Of a DNA stretch of 64,000 nt, positions 26,885-40,735 are shown piece by piece. Source of the stretch: Limanda limanda (lineage: Eukaryota > Chordata > Actinopteri > Pleuronectiformes > Pleuronectidae); the NCBI RefSeq assembly GCF_963576545.1, contig NC_083638.1:7861022-7925021 (forward strand), given 5' to 3'. How positions within the stretch are numbered: the first letter of the stretch is position 1; each line of letters opens with the position of its first letter. The translations under genes and the position numbers were made by a program. The notes below the pieces were generated by a model that made no database searches, was not told the origin of the DNA, and saw only the letters and a program-made list of their open reading frames with translations.

Positions 26885-27092
26885 AGGAATCAACAGGACA
26901 GATCACCAGGAATCGATGGTGGAAGGATGTGGTACGTCTCCGGGGAACAACCCATTAACTTCTGGTGCAGAGTCACATATATATTTTCCTTCTATGAGTT
27001 TGTATAATCGGCTGCAGCTTGATTGAATTCACGCTTGATTAAAAGGAGCTGTCGGCCCTCGGAGGTGATATTCGCTCGACTGAGTGACAAGT
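26885..27092 (+). repeat. Dispersed teleost repeat family A, copy
   Basis: Blocks GGTGGAAGGATGTGGTAC, GGGGAACAACCCATTAACTT, CTGGTGCAGAGTC, GCAGCTTGATTGAATTC and GTCGGCCCTCGGAGGTGA follow the family order. The copy ends near CTGAGTGAC. Confidence 0.65.
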
Positions 27093-27699
27093 TTGGTTTC
27101 TACTCTGATGAGATGAACCTCATCTAATGTCCGCAGCACATGGGGGTGAATTCAAAATCACATCACGTGACACTGACGGATGGAATTAAAAATGGAGGAG
27201 AGCACAGCGAGCAAATCAGATATGATTGGATGTGACTCCTCTGAAACATCTTAAACTTTCATTATTAAACTTTGTATTGGAAAAATGACTTGGTGTAGAA
27301 GGAAAGAGCAAAGTGTGGTTGAACCCTATTTGATATAGTTGAAGAGTAACTCTTTGCATACCTGTCTAAGACTCCATGACCTTAAATGTTTATGACCTGA
27401 AACCTGCATGACCTTTCTATGTACCTGTTTGACCTTTCCATTACTTATTGACTGTCCAAAGAAACCAATGGAAATGTATGTAAATGATTTGTTCTTGTCC
27501 TTCAGTTCCTGTCTGAATCTAGCCTACAGAACCAGTCTGAACTGGCTCAGGCAAACAGCCTTGTTCTCCTGTATAAGATCTGTGCATCAGACTGTTCTTG
27601 ATCTTCACTCTGAGATGCTTGTGACTCCCTGTGTTGATCCTTTCTGCAGAAAGCCCCTTATCAAATACACATAGATAACTTTGTTTGTTTCCAACCTCT

Positions 27700-27985
27700 T
27701 GTATCTCCAGATTTCCATCACAACTGATTTCCACAAAACTTGGTGGAAGAAAGCGACATGGGCCTCGAGAGAACTCAATAAATTCTGGTCTTGATCGAGA
27801 TGTTTATTTTCTCACTTAAACATTGCTATATATGGCTTTTTTTAAATGTTTTTCTGACATTTTCATTGATTTCCCCCGGGAATAATTTGCAAGTCTTGAT
27901 GAAAAAAAATCCGTCATATATTCACTGATCTGATTTCTGCGAGTCTGTGCAATTTGGTGAAGCTTTATTGAATACAAGTGGCGTG
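27700..27985 (+). repeat. Dispersed teleost repeat family A, copy
   Basis: Includes CCACAAAACTTGGTGGAAGA, TCATTGATTTCCCCCGGGAA with TAATTTGCAAGTCTTGATGA, and GTGCAATTTGGTGAAGCTT, in the order seen in other family members. Confidence 0.65.
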
Positions 27986-28832
27986 CATTTAACATCATTA
28001 ACGTCTCTTCGATACTTCGCCGGGCTCATCCAGTTTGTTTTGCCTCGTGTCCCCTCGTCCTTCCCCCGGCCGCGGCTCCATCTACCTGAGCCAGCCGCCT
28101 CGATTCTCATAATTGATACGGAATCCCGACGCCCCGAGTGGCTGACATTCAGCGCAGTCTGAAGGACGGCGAGGGGAAATGAGCAGCGTGTAATGGAAAA
28201 CGCCGCCAGCGCCAACAGAAGGAAGAGCCACTTGTAATATGATCTGCTCCAGCGCTTAAATATCAAGTGCAATTAAATGCCGGCGATGGCTGGACGGCCG
28301 ATGAGCCGCACGTGTGTCTGGAAACAAATTTGCTCTCAATCGGCTGTGACATCCTTTATGTAGTCAGCTATCATGGACTGTGTGAGAGGGAAACAGTCGG
28401 TCTGCTGGCTCCGCCCGAGCAGGAGGAGAAACGCTCTCACTCTGTTCTGTGGAATGAGGACAAGCGGAGGAGGAGGAGGAGGAGACACCAACAAGGATAC
28501 GACTGCTCCTCTTCCATGAGCGGTGACCTCACTGCACATCGGACAACTTCCACAGAGTCTCACCTTGGGTTGTCTTTTACCGTGGCTGCAAACTTCTCCA
28601 ATATTTACAGATAATATAGGTGTAAATTGGTTCTTTAATTAAGTAAATAAAATAGATGTTTGCATTCCAAGTAACAACCTCCAGAAGACACATATATACA
28701 AGTAGAATCAGGATTCAGGTGATTAAGCTGCAGTGCTACTGTAATGAAATCTAATGTTTAGGATTTTGAAAACTGATGAATTCAGCGTCGTCCCTGATTT
28801 TCTCCTCCAGCTCTCGATTCTGACCCGTGTTC
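27986..28832. other. Intronic sequence, no gene recognised
   Basis: GC-richer than its neighbours at 28030-28270, but without a recognisable exon. Confidence 0.5.
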
Positions 28833-29429
28833 CCTGTCCTCTGTCCTCAGCCTCTGTCCTCTGTCCTGTCCTCTCGCCTCTGTCCTCTGTCCTCTGTCCT
28901 CTGTCTTCTGTCCTCTGTCCTCTGTCCTCTGTCCTCTGTCCTCTGTCCTCTGTCCTCTGTCCTCTGTCCTCTGTCCTCTGTCCTCAGCTCTGTCCTCTGT
29001 CCTCTGTCCTCTGTCCTCTGTCCTCTGTCCTCTGTCCTCTGTCTTCTGTCCTCTGTCCTCTGTCCTCTGTCCTCTGTCCTCTGTCCTCTGTCCTCTGTCC
29101 CCTGTCCTCTGGCCTCTGTCCTCTCTCCTCTGTCCTCTCTCCTCTCTCCTCTGTCCTCTCTCCTCTCTGCTCTGTCCTCTGTCCTCTGTCCTCTGTCCTC
29201 TGTCCCCTGTCCTCAGCCTCTGTCCTCTCTCCTCTCTCCTCTCTCCTCTCTCCTCTCTCCTCTCTCCTCTCTCCTCTCTCCTCTCTCCTCTCTCCTCTCT
29301 CCTCTGTCCTTTCTCCTCTGTCCTCTGTCCTCTGTCCTCTGTCCTCTGTCCTCTGTCCTCTGTCCTCTGTCCTCTGTCCTCTGTCCTCTGTCCTCTGTCC
29401 TCTGTCCTCTGTCCTCTGTCCTCTGTCCT
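28833..29429. repeat. Heptamer tandem array (TCCTCTG/TCCTCTC)
   Basis: About 85 copies of a 7-bp unit. TCCTCTG dominates the left part and the right end. TCCTCTC, an all-pyrimidine variant, occupies blocks at roughly 29120-29175 and 29222-29310. A few units have insertions (CAGC) or substitutions. The long open frames across it are compositional. Confidence 0.92.
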
Positions 29430-29529
29430 GGCACCGGGTCAGCCATTTGGCTCATCTTTATTTCATGTTCCACAAGTTGCACACTGCAGGACTGCGCTCG
29501 GGACAAAGAGAGTGGAGGAGGATGTGCAC

Positions 29530-29559
29530 ATGTGTGTGTGTGTGTGTGTACGTGCACGG

Positions 29560-29622
<63 letters not shown>
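29530..29622. repeat. (GT)n microsatellite
   Basis: Two GT blocks separated by ACGTGCACGGTA, about 100 bp after the heptamer array. Confidence 0.95.
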
Positions 29623-29623
<1 letters not shown>

Positions 29624-32600
29624 ATCAGCATGTGCGAGACCTTTCTACAAGGGCACAGAGCTCGGGGCGGAGGGGGTGGGCAGAGATTAATGATTGGAGG
29701 TGACACGTCTGTTTCAATATTAACGGAAGGAAGTTGTGTGGCTGTGTGGACGGCTGGGGGGGTGGAAAGGGGGCGTGGCTGCAGGAGAATCCACCCTTTC
29801 TCCTTCCAGTGATTATGAGAAGTAGCATCCTGGTGTAAATACAAACTCACAACCCGTCACAGTCACTTTGAATCCATAAAGAAAATATATGCAAACGTAC
29901 CAGTGACGTTCTGTAAGGAAGCAAGTGTCTGGTGATGGAGTGGGTTGGATAAAAGGAAGTGATTAACATTGAGAGATGGAGCATTAACATTGTCGGAGGG
30001 CTGTTCTCTCTCGGTGCCTTTCTACTGTAACTATGACAAATAACTCCTGCAGGTTATCACACTACTTCCACACTTCTACTATAAGAACTTTACATCTTGT
30101 GTGGAATGGATCGGCCTTGAAGGAGAGACGCATTCTGCTGAGACTCGTTCAGGTTCATATCCATTCATTCATACTCTTTACTGTCTCTCTGCAACTTGTG
30201 TCACAACTTATCTCCGTCGCTGTGAAGGAGCGTTGCTTTGTGCCGCAGAATGATAAGTATGTTTTGAAAACATGGAGCCATAACTGATCAACACACAGTT
30301 CAAGCACAAAGTTCAAGCACCTTTAAATTTAAATAGCCTTTGTTGTGTGTTGTATTTTGTATTATTAACTTTTTTATTATTAACCTATTTTAACCTTGCT
30401 TTTATTAAAACTGTTATGCAACTGTTGCAGCTTACATTGTCCTGTGGACCCTCTTTTAACTTCATATGAAAAATGAAAAACCTTTGCGTGTTTATCATGA
30501 CACTAAGTTATCTTTATGATATAATTGTCTTTCCATTATTTGATGTCATTGTTTGATCCTTAGCAGCTCAACTGTCCATTGGACCTACTGATATTACATT
30601 ATTTATACAAAATAATTATTGTCCTGATGTATTTCAGGTTTTCTTCCTTTTGGAGCTGAACCCTGTTGTTGGTGTTTTGATTAAGTTGAGTCTTTAGCCA
30701 CATTCCTGGAGAGGAGGAGAAACCAAGAGATGGACGAGGTGTTTATCGATATCTGCGCAGCCGGAGACGAGAAGGATTCACATCACATCATATAAATGAT
30801 CCCTGTGGGGGGGGGGGGAACAACCTGCAGGTAAAACACAAGCTGTTAAATTAAAGACTTCTCCATGATGGGGTGGAAAGATCAAGAGTTGTGCTGGATC
30901 AGAGAAGGAGTGGGACGCCATTTTGACATCTGTCATCACGAAGCAGTCACACGCTCCTAATCACTGCCGTGTTCCTTGTCACAATAAAGAGTTTTGAGTT
31001 GAAATGACTCAAGTCTCCGGTTTGCCTCCAGAAACAACTTCTCCTCAAACACCTGCCACCAGGATGCACTCGGTAATCAGATCACAAATAGATGCTGAAC
31101 TCTACAACTCAATACACAACAGTTTACAGTGCTAACAGTGATGAAATTGCTATAATGATAAAGAAATTCAAACCAGAATGTGCTTCCATATTGACATTGG
31201 GTCCAAAAGTTCAGTTCACCTAAATATGTTTTGCTTTTTCGGGAACAACCTTAATGAGGTGAACTCCAGCTGAACTTCAGTGCAGATGGGTGACAAATTA
31301 AAGGAAAAACTGGGATAAATAAGAGTAAATACAAATGGAGATGCTTCAAAATGTTACAAATTAATTATCATATCCATTTATGATTAATCTGCTGATCATT
31401 TTCTCAACTATTACATTTTTTTGTCCATAAAATGTCAAAAATTTGGATAAATCTCAATATCCGATATGTTCGACCCACAAATCAAAACTCAAACACAAAC
31501 AAACTGATAAAATTCTCCCTCATAGTGTTTTAAAAACTAACTACAGTTGTTTCAAATATTAGAGATCAGAGATTAGATTATTTTCTGCATTACTGAAAAC
31601 ACATCCATTTGTCACTATGGATTATTTCCTGTAGATTAAAATTATATTCTTAACAACTAGTGATATGTATTGTTGGTATTGTTAGAATGTAACAGGGCCA
31701 ATTCAGGGGCCAATCAGATTGGATCCCTCCCTGGCCCCGCCCCTGATTTAACTTGCGCCCCCCGCCCCCCCATCTGTGTGTTCCACGTCCAGCCAACTGT
31801 TACAGGAAACTGTAAACTGCGTCACCACTGGAACTCAGATTCATTAGAGGTTTTCCAGCTTTGTTTGCATGACAGCAGGGCACAGTTAAGTTAGTTAGTT
31901 GAACATGTTGGTGTCTGTGGAAGAGTCACGTTCATTGTTCACAGCCCTGATGGCTGGTCACGCCCCCCCCCACCCCCCCACACATCAATCTGGGCGCCGC
32001 TCTCGTTTCCTAGCGACGGACGTAAACAGCTGCACTTGTTGCGTTGCTTGACAACAGGGCCGCGGTCGGCCAGTGAATCTGGACAATAGTGAGAAACTTT
32101 CTAAGCAGACGAGTGGGGTGGTGGGAGTGAGGGTGGGGGAGGTCAAGACTCAAAGAAACAAAACCTGCTTTAAAATCTAAAAGCCAGAGACTGGAGTAAA
32201 GAGTCAGTCGTCAGGACCAAGAACTCACTTCTGAGGACGTCTGTAAATCTGACCTCAGGTTTGCTACTGAATAATCTCTTGTTTGAATAGCACTCGGCCC
32301 AATTACATTTGGTTGTAGAATCTTTTAAATCCATGCAGGTGATCCCCTAGAGACCATATTAACTAAAGTTGCAGCCGATTATTAATAAAATACTTATCAC
32401 AAGTGCCAAGAGCCAAGGGCAACGTCCTGGAATTTCTTATTCTGTCTGACAAAGAGTAAAAAGACCCGAAGCTGTTTTTCTTTCAAATTAGAAAACAAGA
32501 AACCGAAAAATAAAAAGCCTTTTATTTGAAACTGTTAAATATTTATCTATTGGTTGGACTGAATTTTGTTTCAGGACCATGATCTGGAAAACCTTTTACT

Positions 32601-33892
32601 TTGGTTCAATCTAACCTCTAAAAATATCAAAGGTCCAAACCAAACGAGGCGGGTGAGAAAGTTCACCTAGTGCAACTTTATCTTAGATCTTTAAAAATCC
32701 TCCTCCATGAATATTGAAGCCAGTTCTCGGACCAGTGGGTGAGATCTTGGACCGAGGTGTCTCACGGAACCGATCTGTCCACCGACCTCCGGCCCTCGGA
32801 CCACCGGGGACACACAGGACTTTCCCACCGGTGCTGAACATTTACATGAGCACTGCTGCCTTTGTCCTTGCTCCCGTCTTTGTCCACTAAATAATTCCTG
32901 GCCGGCTTATTTCAGTCCTCGGGAGTTCAGAGCCGGCTCTTATCCATGCTGGCCGACACACACCGGGTTGCTGCTCTACACTCCAGAGTGACATCACCCT
33001 CTTCACTTCAAGGTCACCTGCAGTTGGGGGGGGGGGGACGTGGTATCCGGCAGGTTTCAGCTCACCACTGCTTTCCTCTGGAGGATTTCAGTTTCAGCAG
33101 TGTGTGTGTCTGTGTGTGTGTGTGTGTGTGTGTGTCTGTGTGTCTGTGTGTGTGTGTGTGTTCTCTGCATCGCTGTGATGTCATGATGAATGTGTGGCCA
33201 ACAAAGCGGAGGAGAGGTGGAGAGAGAGAGAGAGAGGACGGGGATGGGGGAGAGAAGAGGAGAAGTGATCCCTCCTCTGCCTTTTATCGCTCTGTTTCAT
33301 CATGGAAATCACCTCATTTACTCTGAGCACTTCTCCATTCATCTCGTATTGTCGCTGGCAAAACCCATTTTCTATCTGCACCAGCGCGAGTGAGTGTGTG
33401 TCTGAGTGTTTCAGTGTGTGTGTGTGTGTCAGTGTGTGTGTGTGTGGGAGTCAGAGAGAACAGGGGAAAAGCCCAGCGCTCTCTTCACGCAGTTGTGTTT
33501 GCACATGAGCGGTTACATTAATGAACTCCGGCTGCACAGCCGACAAACCTCCATGTTTGGAATCTATTGTTGTTTCCTTGTTTCTCACTAAACCCACGAC
33601 TGCTTCACATTCAATCAGCATTCGATCAGTTCACATTCATGATCCCCAGAGGAAGAACCCACCCGACCCTGATAATCCTCGACTCGGCTGCTAATTAGCA
33701 AATGTTTGCATAGGAACTCATCACGATAATAAAAGTAACAACGACGTTTGATATCGTGAATGTGACAAACCGGCACAAACATGTTAGCATTTAGCTCAAA
33801 ACACTGCTGTGCTAACATGGATCTTCACATAGCTGCTCATGTGGCGGTAGATTCCAGATGTGCACAGACAGTTACACACATCAATAACATGT
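29623..33892. other. Intronic sequence, no gene recognised
   Basis: Contains GT tracts near 33.1-33.4 kb and a CCAAT/GC-box cluster near 31690-31760 (see findings). Nothing coding is supportable. Confidence 0.5.
33100..33161. repeat. (GT)n microsatellite, interrupted
   Basis: GT repeat with several CT interruptions. A weaker GT patch follows at 33390-33448. Confidence 0.92.
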
Positions 33893-34350
33893 GGTTACCT
33901 TCACCGAGGAGGTTATGTTTTCACCCCAACAACTACTGGACAGATATGCATGACACTTGGTGGAAGGATGTGGTTCCGGGAAGAACCCATTCAAGTTTAG
34001 TGCAGCTCCAGATCAGTTTAATGAGTTTGTACAATTTTGCTACATTTGCCTTGATTTCAAAGAGAATAATTCATGATGATGAAATGGTGGGATCTAGTGA
34101 AGTTAAATGTGGTTTCAGAAGACAACTGTTGCTCATTTCTCCAGAAACTTCTGCACAGATTTCCACAGATCTCGGTGGAAGGATGGGACGTGAGAAAAGA
34201 CAGAGACAGTTAAAGTTTGGTGGAGATCAAGGACTTTCTTTCCCCCACGTTTTCAAAGATTTCACCCAAATTTAAATAAAGACTATTACACATATTTAGT
34301 GTCTGATATCTGGAAGTGTGCAATTTGGTGCAGATCCCCAAAACATTATG
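33893..34350 (+). repeat. Dispersed teleost repeat family A, longest copy (two adjoining units)
   Basis: Opens with CCTTCACCGAGGAGGTTATG, then CACTTGGTGGAAGGATGTGG and GAAGAACCCATTCAAGTTTA. A second unit follows with CAGATTTCCACAGATCTCGG and GTGGAAGGATGGGACGTGA, ending at GTGCAATTTGGTGCAGATCC. The overlapping 164-codon frame is a reading of this repeat. Confidence 0.7.
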
Positions 34351-35682
34351 ACTTTACCCTCCATGCATGGGCAGAAGATTTATATATTGTGTCTATATAC
34401 TATACAGAGAATAAGAGCCGCCTTTGCTCATGTTGTTTTTGTTTTTACTTCAGGTTTAATTTTAAAGGTAAAATTAACGCTAGAACTCACACAACCTCAA
34501 TTTAAATCAATCGTCCATTTTTGAGGAACGTGTGCGTGAAGCAAAATTACATCAACACCATCTGTTGATGTAATTTACTTTGCGTCGACCTCAGAGGACA
34601 CTTGCGTTCTCACACCTGCAGAAAGTAAAACACGGAGTACTCTGCTGTGTTGTGACAGGTACTACTGCAGTTTTTCCATCTGTTGCAGCATATTAACTAT
34701 TTGCCCTGTGATCCGAGTCCCTGCCTCCTCGTCTCATTACGATATGTTTCTTTTAGATACGCTCGTTTTTTTTACACTTGAATTCTGGATAATAACAGTA
34801 AAATGGATCCGCCAGTGAAGTTATAATGAACAGAAGTGAACGCAGACAGTAAAAAAAGAAACGACGATTACTCCAAAACAGTAAATCAGTTCTAATTAAG
34901 AGCAACAGTTCACTTGAAGTTCACGTCACTATTTCTAAATTAATTCTCCCGCAGTTTACAGTCCACGATGCCCTCATCTCTCCTTCAACCATCTCATTAA
35001 ACTCTAGTTTTTCCTGCTGTCGTTTTGCCTATTCCATTCAAATTCCAAGTTAATTAGGGAGACTGCGTTGATGGATGTTACTTTATGTTTTGGGACAGGA
35101 AGATAATGTATTTTGGGGATTTATCTATGTCATCGTGTAAGTCTAATCACCGAGGCTGTCTCTCATGATGCTGTGGCGTCAGTGTTTCAATATGTGCCCC
35201 TGTTTGACCATTAAAGCTATTTTCAGACGCCAACACCAGACACTTAGGTGGAAATGTCTCGTGATGGCGGCGCCTGGGTCGAGAGAGACATGACGTGTAA
35301 ATTGCAAAAATAGTGTTTTTACCGAAAGCTTTCAAATCTCCTCGTCTTTTTTTAAGTCAACATCGTCTTCTGTGTCTTCTGCGTGTATCGCTCCACTTTG
35401 TCATCCTGAGATATTTGTATTAGTTTTGTTTTATTATCAGGCACCAGGGAAAATATTTGGAGCCACTGACTCAGGACATTTGCATTGTCATTAACGGAAA
35501 ATGAATGGAATATCCGGACCTAAGTGCATATATCGAATCAGCATAAAGATTAAACCGATGCCTTTGTGTAACAATATGTTTTTGTTGCTTTCCATAAATA
35601 AATAAATGCAGAAAGTGAAAATGAAGAGACACCGTGGTGGCACCTCTGCTACAAGGTAAACTTGGAGGCCACCACTACTCTG

Positions 35683-35696
35683 GTTGCCATGGTTAC
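35683..35696. promoter_or_regulatory. RFX X-box-like motif GTTGCCATGGTTAC
   Basis: Palindromic X-box pattern in otherwise unremarkable intron sequence. Motif match only. Confidence 0.33.
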
Positions 35697-37782
35697 AGAT
35701 GTGCTACAGCATAGATGCTATATATGGCTGCAGTTCTGCTGTAACCTGTTCCTGTAAATTGAGTCTTTTAGAGAGAAGATGTCAGATTAAATATCCCACA
35801 ATACACATCAGAGTGATGATTAAAGGAAAACATTTTTTTACTATAGAGACTGATGCTATTTTAATTTGTGTTTTATCAGGTTGTGTGTTTCTAATCAATT
35901 AATTAACTGAGTGTGGAGATGAGGAGACGAGGGTTTAAGACGCATCTGCTGAGAATGTAATCAGTGCCTCGCTGTTTCCATTCCATGTGAGACGAGGGGT
36001 CCTCGGCTGCCGCGGCTGTGGGAGCGATGCTTAATGACATTGCTCCGATTAATAATTCAGAAGGAACCCTGTGTGGGTCTAAACAGGAACGTGCAGGCGC
36101 GCCGGCAGCTTCGGCGAATAGCAGGAGAGCAGCGGCACGGCTCCTGGAGTAATCCGACATGACAGCATTCACCTTGGATCATAGAGAGTGGAAGAAAACT
36201 ATCAAAATGCTTATAAATATCTTATAGAGCCACAGAGGAGCGGCGGAGCAGGGCGAGGAGCTGCAGAGGCAAACATCACGCCAGTCACACGGAGGATGAG
36301 GAGGAGGATGGTGTGTGTGTCTCTGTGTGCATTGTGTGTCCCGTGTGTGTGTATTTAACACACAGTTACAGGAGGTGATAATGACAGTGGCATATTGAGG
36401 CAAGCAGGTGTGAGAGAGAAAGTGGCTCTAACTAGACAAGCGTTATTTTGGGATTCCAGGTTCATGTGTGTGCGGGTGTGACTGACCAAACAGCCGCCTG
36501 GAGGAGAACACCAGCAGCAGGCTCAAAGCTAATAAAGGAAATGAAAAGGGAAACAGTTCCCGGGCTAAATCTACCAGCCGCCATCGGAAAATAACACGAC
36601 TGCACTTGTGTTTCCAGCGAGTCGTAACATGCTCTCCTACAAGTACAGGCTTCTCCTCTGGTGAAGGAAGGTGGGAGAGAAGAGGTGATTAGTGTGAAGC
36701 ACAGAGGAGCCGTAGAACTCTTCAGAGACACGCAAGCTTATATACATATACTGCAGATATCCATAATGCATTATCCTACATCCCTATACTGTTACATCCC
36801 CGATGCTGTCGTGTGTTATGTGCTGTGATTGATACTGAAAGTCCTCAGCTGTGCTGCTCCTGCATGTCACATTGTCCAAGAGCCTTAAAATAGCCTTTCA
36901 CCTGAGATGTGTCTGAGCCCCTCTCTATTAAAGGAGAGCGGCTGCGAGACTGAAATATGAAGATGGTCAACGCGTCCCCACTTTATTCCACTGCAGAGAA
37001 ATGAAGCAGAATATCCCAGATACCGACGCTGCTGCTGACAACAAGCTGTGCAGAAGTCACACTGTGATGCGCTATTATTGTGTTTCTGCATTTAGACTGT
37101 ATTGTTAAAAACCTTGTACTGCAACTAAGCACGAAATACACACTATAAATAACGTGATTTTATTAGGGCAGAGGTATCATATATGGGATAGGATTTCTGT
37201 CATGAGCAGTAATGCTGTTAAAAGTGAGGAAAGGGGCTGATATGAGGCAAAAGAAGACAGCTACAGAAAATGCATGGTTATTTCACGATACTAAAAGATT
37301 TTGCAAATGTTTTATCGATGTAACAAATCAATTTGACGCTTCGTCACTCAATCGTTGGGCTACTTGACCCTGAAGGTTTTCAACAAGCTGGGAAAAAGAC
37401 AGTTTATATCAAACACACGCCCAACATCATCTTGTATTTGGAGTCATATTTCTGTCTATTGGATGAATACAAACCCAGATGAATGTTCTTTTAAACTGTG
37501 GCGCTCATTGGATGAAAGCAGTTGGATGGATGCAGGGATGACAACGGTGCTATGACTGAGCCGTACAGTGAACGTGCCACAAAAACCAAAACGATAATTA
37601 ACATGAATATATATAAATGTCTTTTTGTGAGGAATTTTCAAAAGTACACAAAATCATGTCATGTCAGCCCGTTGGGAAAATATATAAAAGTGTTGGAATA
37701 AAAGGACATTCTCCTTTTCTCCCTCACTACTAATCCTGGTGTCTTTCAGGTCTTTATTGAAACAGGTTTCCACATTGCGTGT

Positions 37783-37807
37783 CTGTGTGTGTGTGTGTGT
37801 GTGTGTT
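37783..37807. repeat. (GT)n microsatellite
   Basis: Short GT tract, about 12 units. Confidence 0.85.
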
Positions 37808-40124
37808 TCGTACCTTAATACAATAGTGTTCTGGACTTTGATCCTACATCCCAGAGGATTAAACACCCCCCCACAGAGGAGGGAGCGCTCCTTTCTGTTT
37901 AAATCTCTCCCCTGCCAGGCCGGGACCAACGAGAAACATTATCGATCGCAGGAGGTCCCCCCCCCCACAGCCGGCAGACTCATTTAAACCAGCTTGGTGG
38001 TTTCCAGATGAAACACCAGACAACAGCTTCCTACTGACGGAGTTTAATGCACGCTGCTGCTTTACAGCCCGTAACTCTCTCTTCATTTCTCTCATCTGTA
38101 TACGTGATTCATCTCTCTCAATCCCTTGCTCTTCCTTCTCTCACCAGCCACAACAGCTTTGTGTAAAAAATCACTGTTTTCTTCTCCTGCTCATGTTTTG
38201 TTGTTCTCCGACTGCGGCTGAAAACCAAACTCCTTCTTCTCAGGATATAAATCAGTCCGAGTGAAAAAGCAGAAACATCATACGGATCAAAATCAGGAAG
38301 AAAACATTCATACATCTGACCAGCATCAAAGACTGGTTCTCTTTTTAGTGTCAGAAATATCCCAGTTGGTAAGGAGTCCAAAGAGCGAAGAGCAAGACTG
38401 GAAACTAACTCAAGCTCATTTTAATGGGGTCTGAAATGTACCTGACTAACTTACTGACTCACGTTCACATCATCCAAAACATTATGAAAACAGTGGAGGC
38501 CAGACCAAGAATATATTTATCCCCAAAGGAATTTCAATAAAAGGGAAAAAACAAACATCAGGATGAAAGGATCCATTAAAATGTGCCAGAATGTCTGTAT
38601 TAATATTTTCTTAGAATTTAACATAATGACTTGTTTATATGGTTTTAATCTATTCACCAATGACATGCTCCTCCCATTAATTTACACTTAATATAGATTT
38701 GCATGTAAATCAAAACCTTAAAACCTTCTAGACAAATAGTTATAAAACACATATCCTTTGTCCACAGTGCCGAACTCTCACTTTATTCATTAAAGTTACT
38801 CTGGGTCATGTTTCATTAACTTTTTTATCGTTTGAACAACAACATTCTCCCTTTTCACATGATCTGCTTGAGACAATGTTGTGGTAACTTTTAGGGAAAG
38901 ATCCAAGATGGCTTGAACGAATGAGTGGTGGTTATGTTTTAGCAAATAAAACATTTAGTTAATGTCGGGGAAAGAAATCAGCAGATGTGACGTAACAATC
39001 AGGTCCAGTAAGGACGTAATACTTCAGGATATTAAGCTGTATTACTAAAAGCCTTTTATAATGGAAAGAGAAGCGAGAGTATTCTGGGATTTAAAGGTTT
39101 GATAACCACCGAAGACAGTAATGGAAATAAAAAGAAGATACATTGTCCACTGAAATAAGGGCAATACAGTGAATTCTCATCATTAAATATCCTTTTAGAT
39201 TCCTGGAAGTTGAAGTGCCTCATGTACTTATATGCAGATACATAATATATAGAACTGTAAAATAAAACTACAGTATTTACCTTCACTATTCTAAGTAAGG
39301 TCCTTCCTAAAATAATTGAGTTCTCTTTTCCATCGAAGCTGACGGAGCCTGACTTCAACATCTGTATTCTACCCACAGATGATTCCATAAGCCATCACTG
39401 GGTCAGGAAACCAGTATCATGAAAACAGTATCCGTCAGAAGTATCTGTTCATTCATTCATGTATCGTGTCGGATTGGAAATAACACGGCAACACAAAAGA
39501 GCGACGGCTCAGAGTCACAGGCAAACTCAGAAGTAGAGAGACTGACCCTGGAATAATAAAATAGAACGGACGACTTCCATCTGTTCTTTTGTGAATGAAG
39601 ACAAAAACCTTCAAGTCGGGGGGGGGGGGGGAATTACGAAAATGACTCTGTACGTTACAGAAACATAAACATACGTATACGAAAAAAAAACAAAGTGGGA
39701 ATGCACTTCTGAAAACCAGAGTTCCATTCCAGTGTGCGGAGGTTTGCCAGGGGCCGACGTGCTGTTCCCATTACTCCCAATCCACACTCCTGCCCATGTC
39801 GGCACTGGGCGACTGGTGGGTGCTATGGCAACCGACAAATCCATTTAGCATTGTTGGATAATGACGAGTGAATGGAGCGATTACCTCTGCTGCTCTGCAG
39901 GACAGCGGCATGTCTGCAGCAGCACAGGAACACTGTAGAGCTGCTGATCTGAGGTCTGCTGTCATGTTGCTGTGAGGAGTCGACTGAGCAGAGAGCAGTG
40001 ATGGGAGGGGGGGGGGGTTCTGTACAGATGCATCTTACTAAAGAACTTAATGAAAGCTGCTGCATTGGTCAAAGTCAGGGATGCCATTTCAATACTGTAG
40101 GTTACTTCAACATCATCTCACACT

Positions 40125-40735
40125 ACTGTTTGTTGGTTGGTAAGTTGGTTGATTGGCTTGTTGGTTGGTTGGTTTGTTGGTTGGTTGGTTGATTAGTTGG
40201 CTAAATGACTGTTTGGCTGTTTGGTTAGTTGAATGATTGGATGGTTAGTTGGTTGATTGGTTGGTTGGTTTGTTGGTTTGTTGGTTTGTTGGTTGGTTGG
40301 TTGGTTAAATGACTGTTTGGCTAGTTGGCTGTTTGGTTAGTTGAATGATTGGTTGGTTAGTTGGTTGATTGGTTGGTTGGTTGGTTGGATGGTTGGTTTG
40401 TTGGTTTGTTGGTTGGTATGTTGGTTGGTTGGTTGGTTGGTTTAATGACTGTTTGGCTAGTTGGCTGTTTGGTGAGTTGAATGATTGGTTGGTTGGTTGG
40501 TTGGTTGGATGGATGGATGGTTGGTTGGTTGGTATGTTGGTTGGTTGGTTGGTTGGTTTAATGACTGTTTGGCTAGTTGGCTGTTTGGTTAGTTGAATGA
40601 TTGGTTTGTTGGTTGGTTGGTTGGATGGGTGGTTGGTTGGTTTGTTGGTTTGTTGGTTGATTAGTAGGTTAACTGGCTGTTAATTGGTTGGTTAGTCGAT
40701 AGATTGGTTGATTGAATTATTGATTGATTGATTGG
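40125..40735. repeat. Degenerate (TTGG)n / GGTTGGTTTGTTGG tandem array
   Basis: About 600 bp of TTGG-based repeats. Within it, a longer unit containing AATGACTGTTTGGCTAGTTG recurs near 40205, 40305, 40440 and 40557, giving a higher-order period of roughly 100-135 bp. The array runs directly into a dispersed repeat (40728-40990) whose family consensus begins with a similar TTGTTGG-rich stretch. Confidence 0.9.

Larger units (their letters stand above)
34351..40124. other. Intronic sequence, no gene recognised
   Basis: Mostly plain AT-rich intron with one short GT tract, G/C-runs (37959, 39617, 40005) and an X-box motif. Confidence 0.5.

Noticed and set aside
28754..29812. Plus-strand frames of 352 and 287 codons (LSSVLCP repeats)
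   Set aside because: They translate the TCCTCTG heptamer array and the GT tract and have no unique protein sequence.
33781..34275. 164-codon plus-strand frame
   Set aside because: It is explained by a double copy of dispersed repeat family A.
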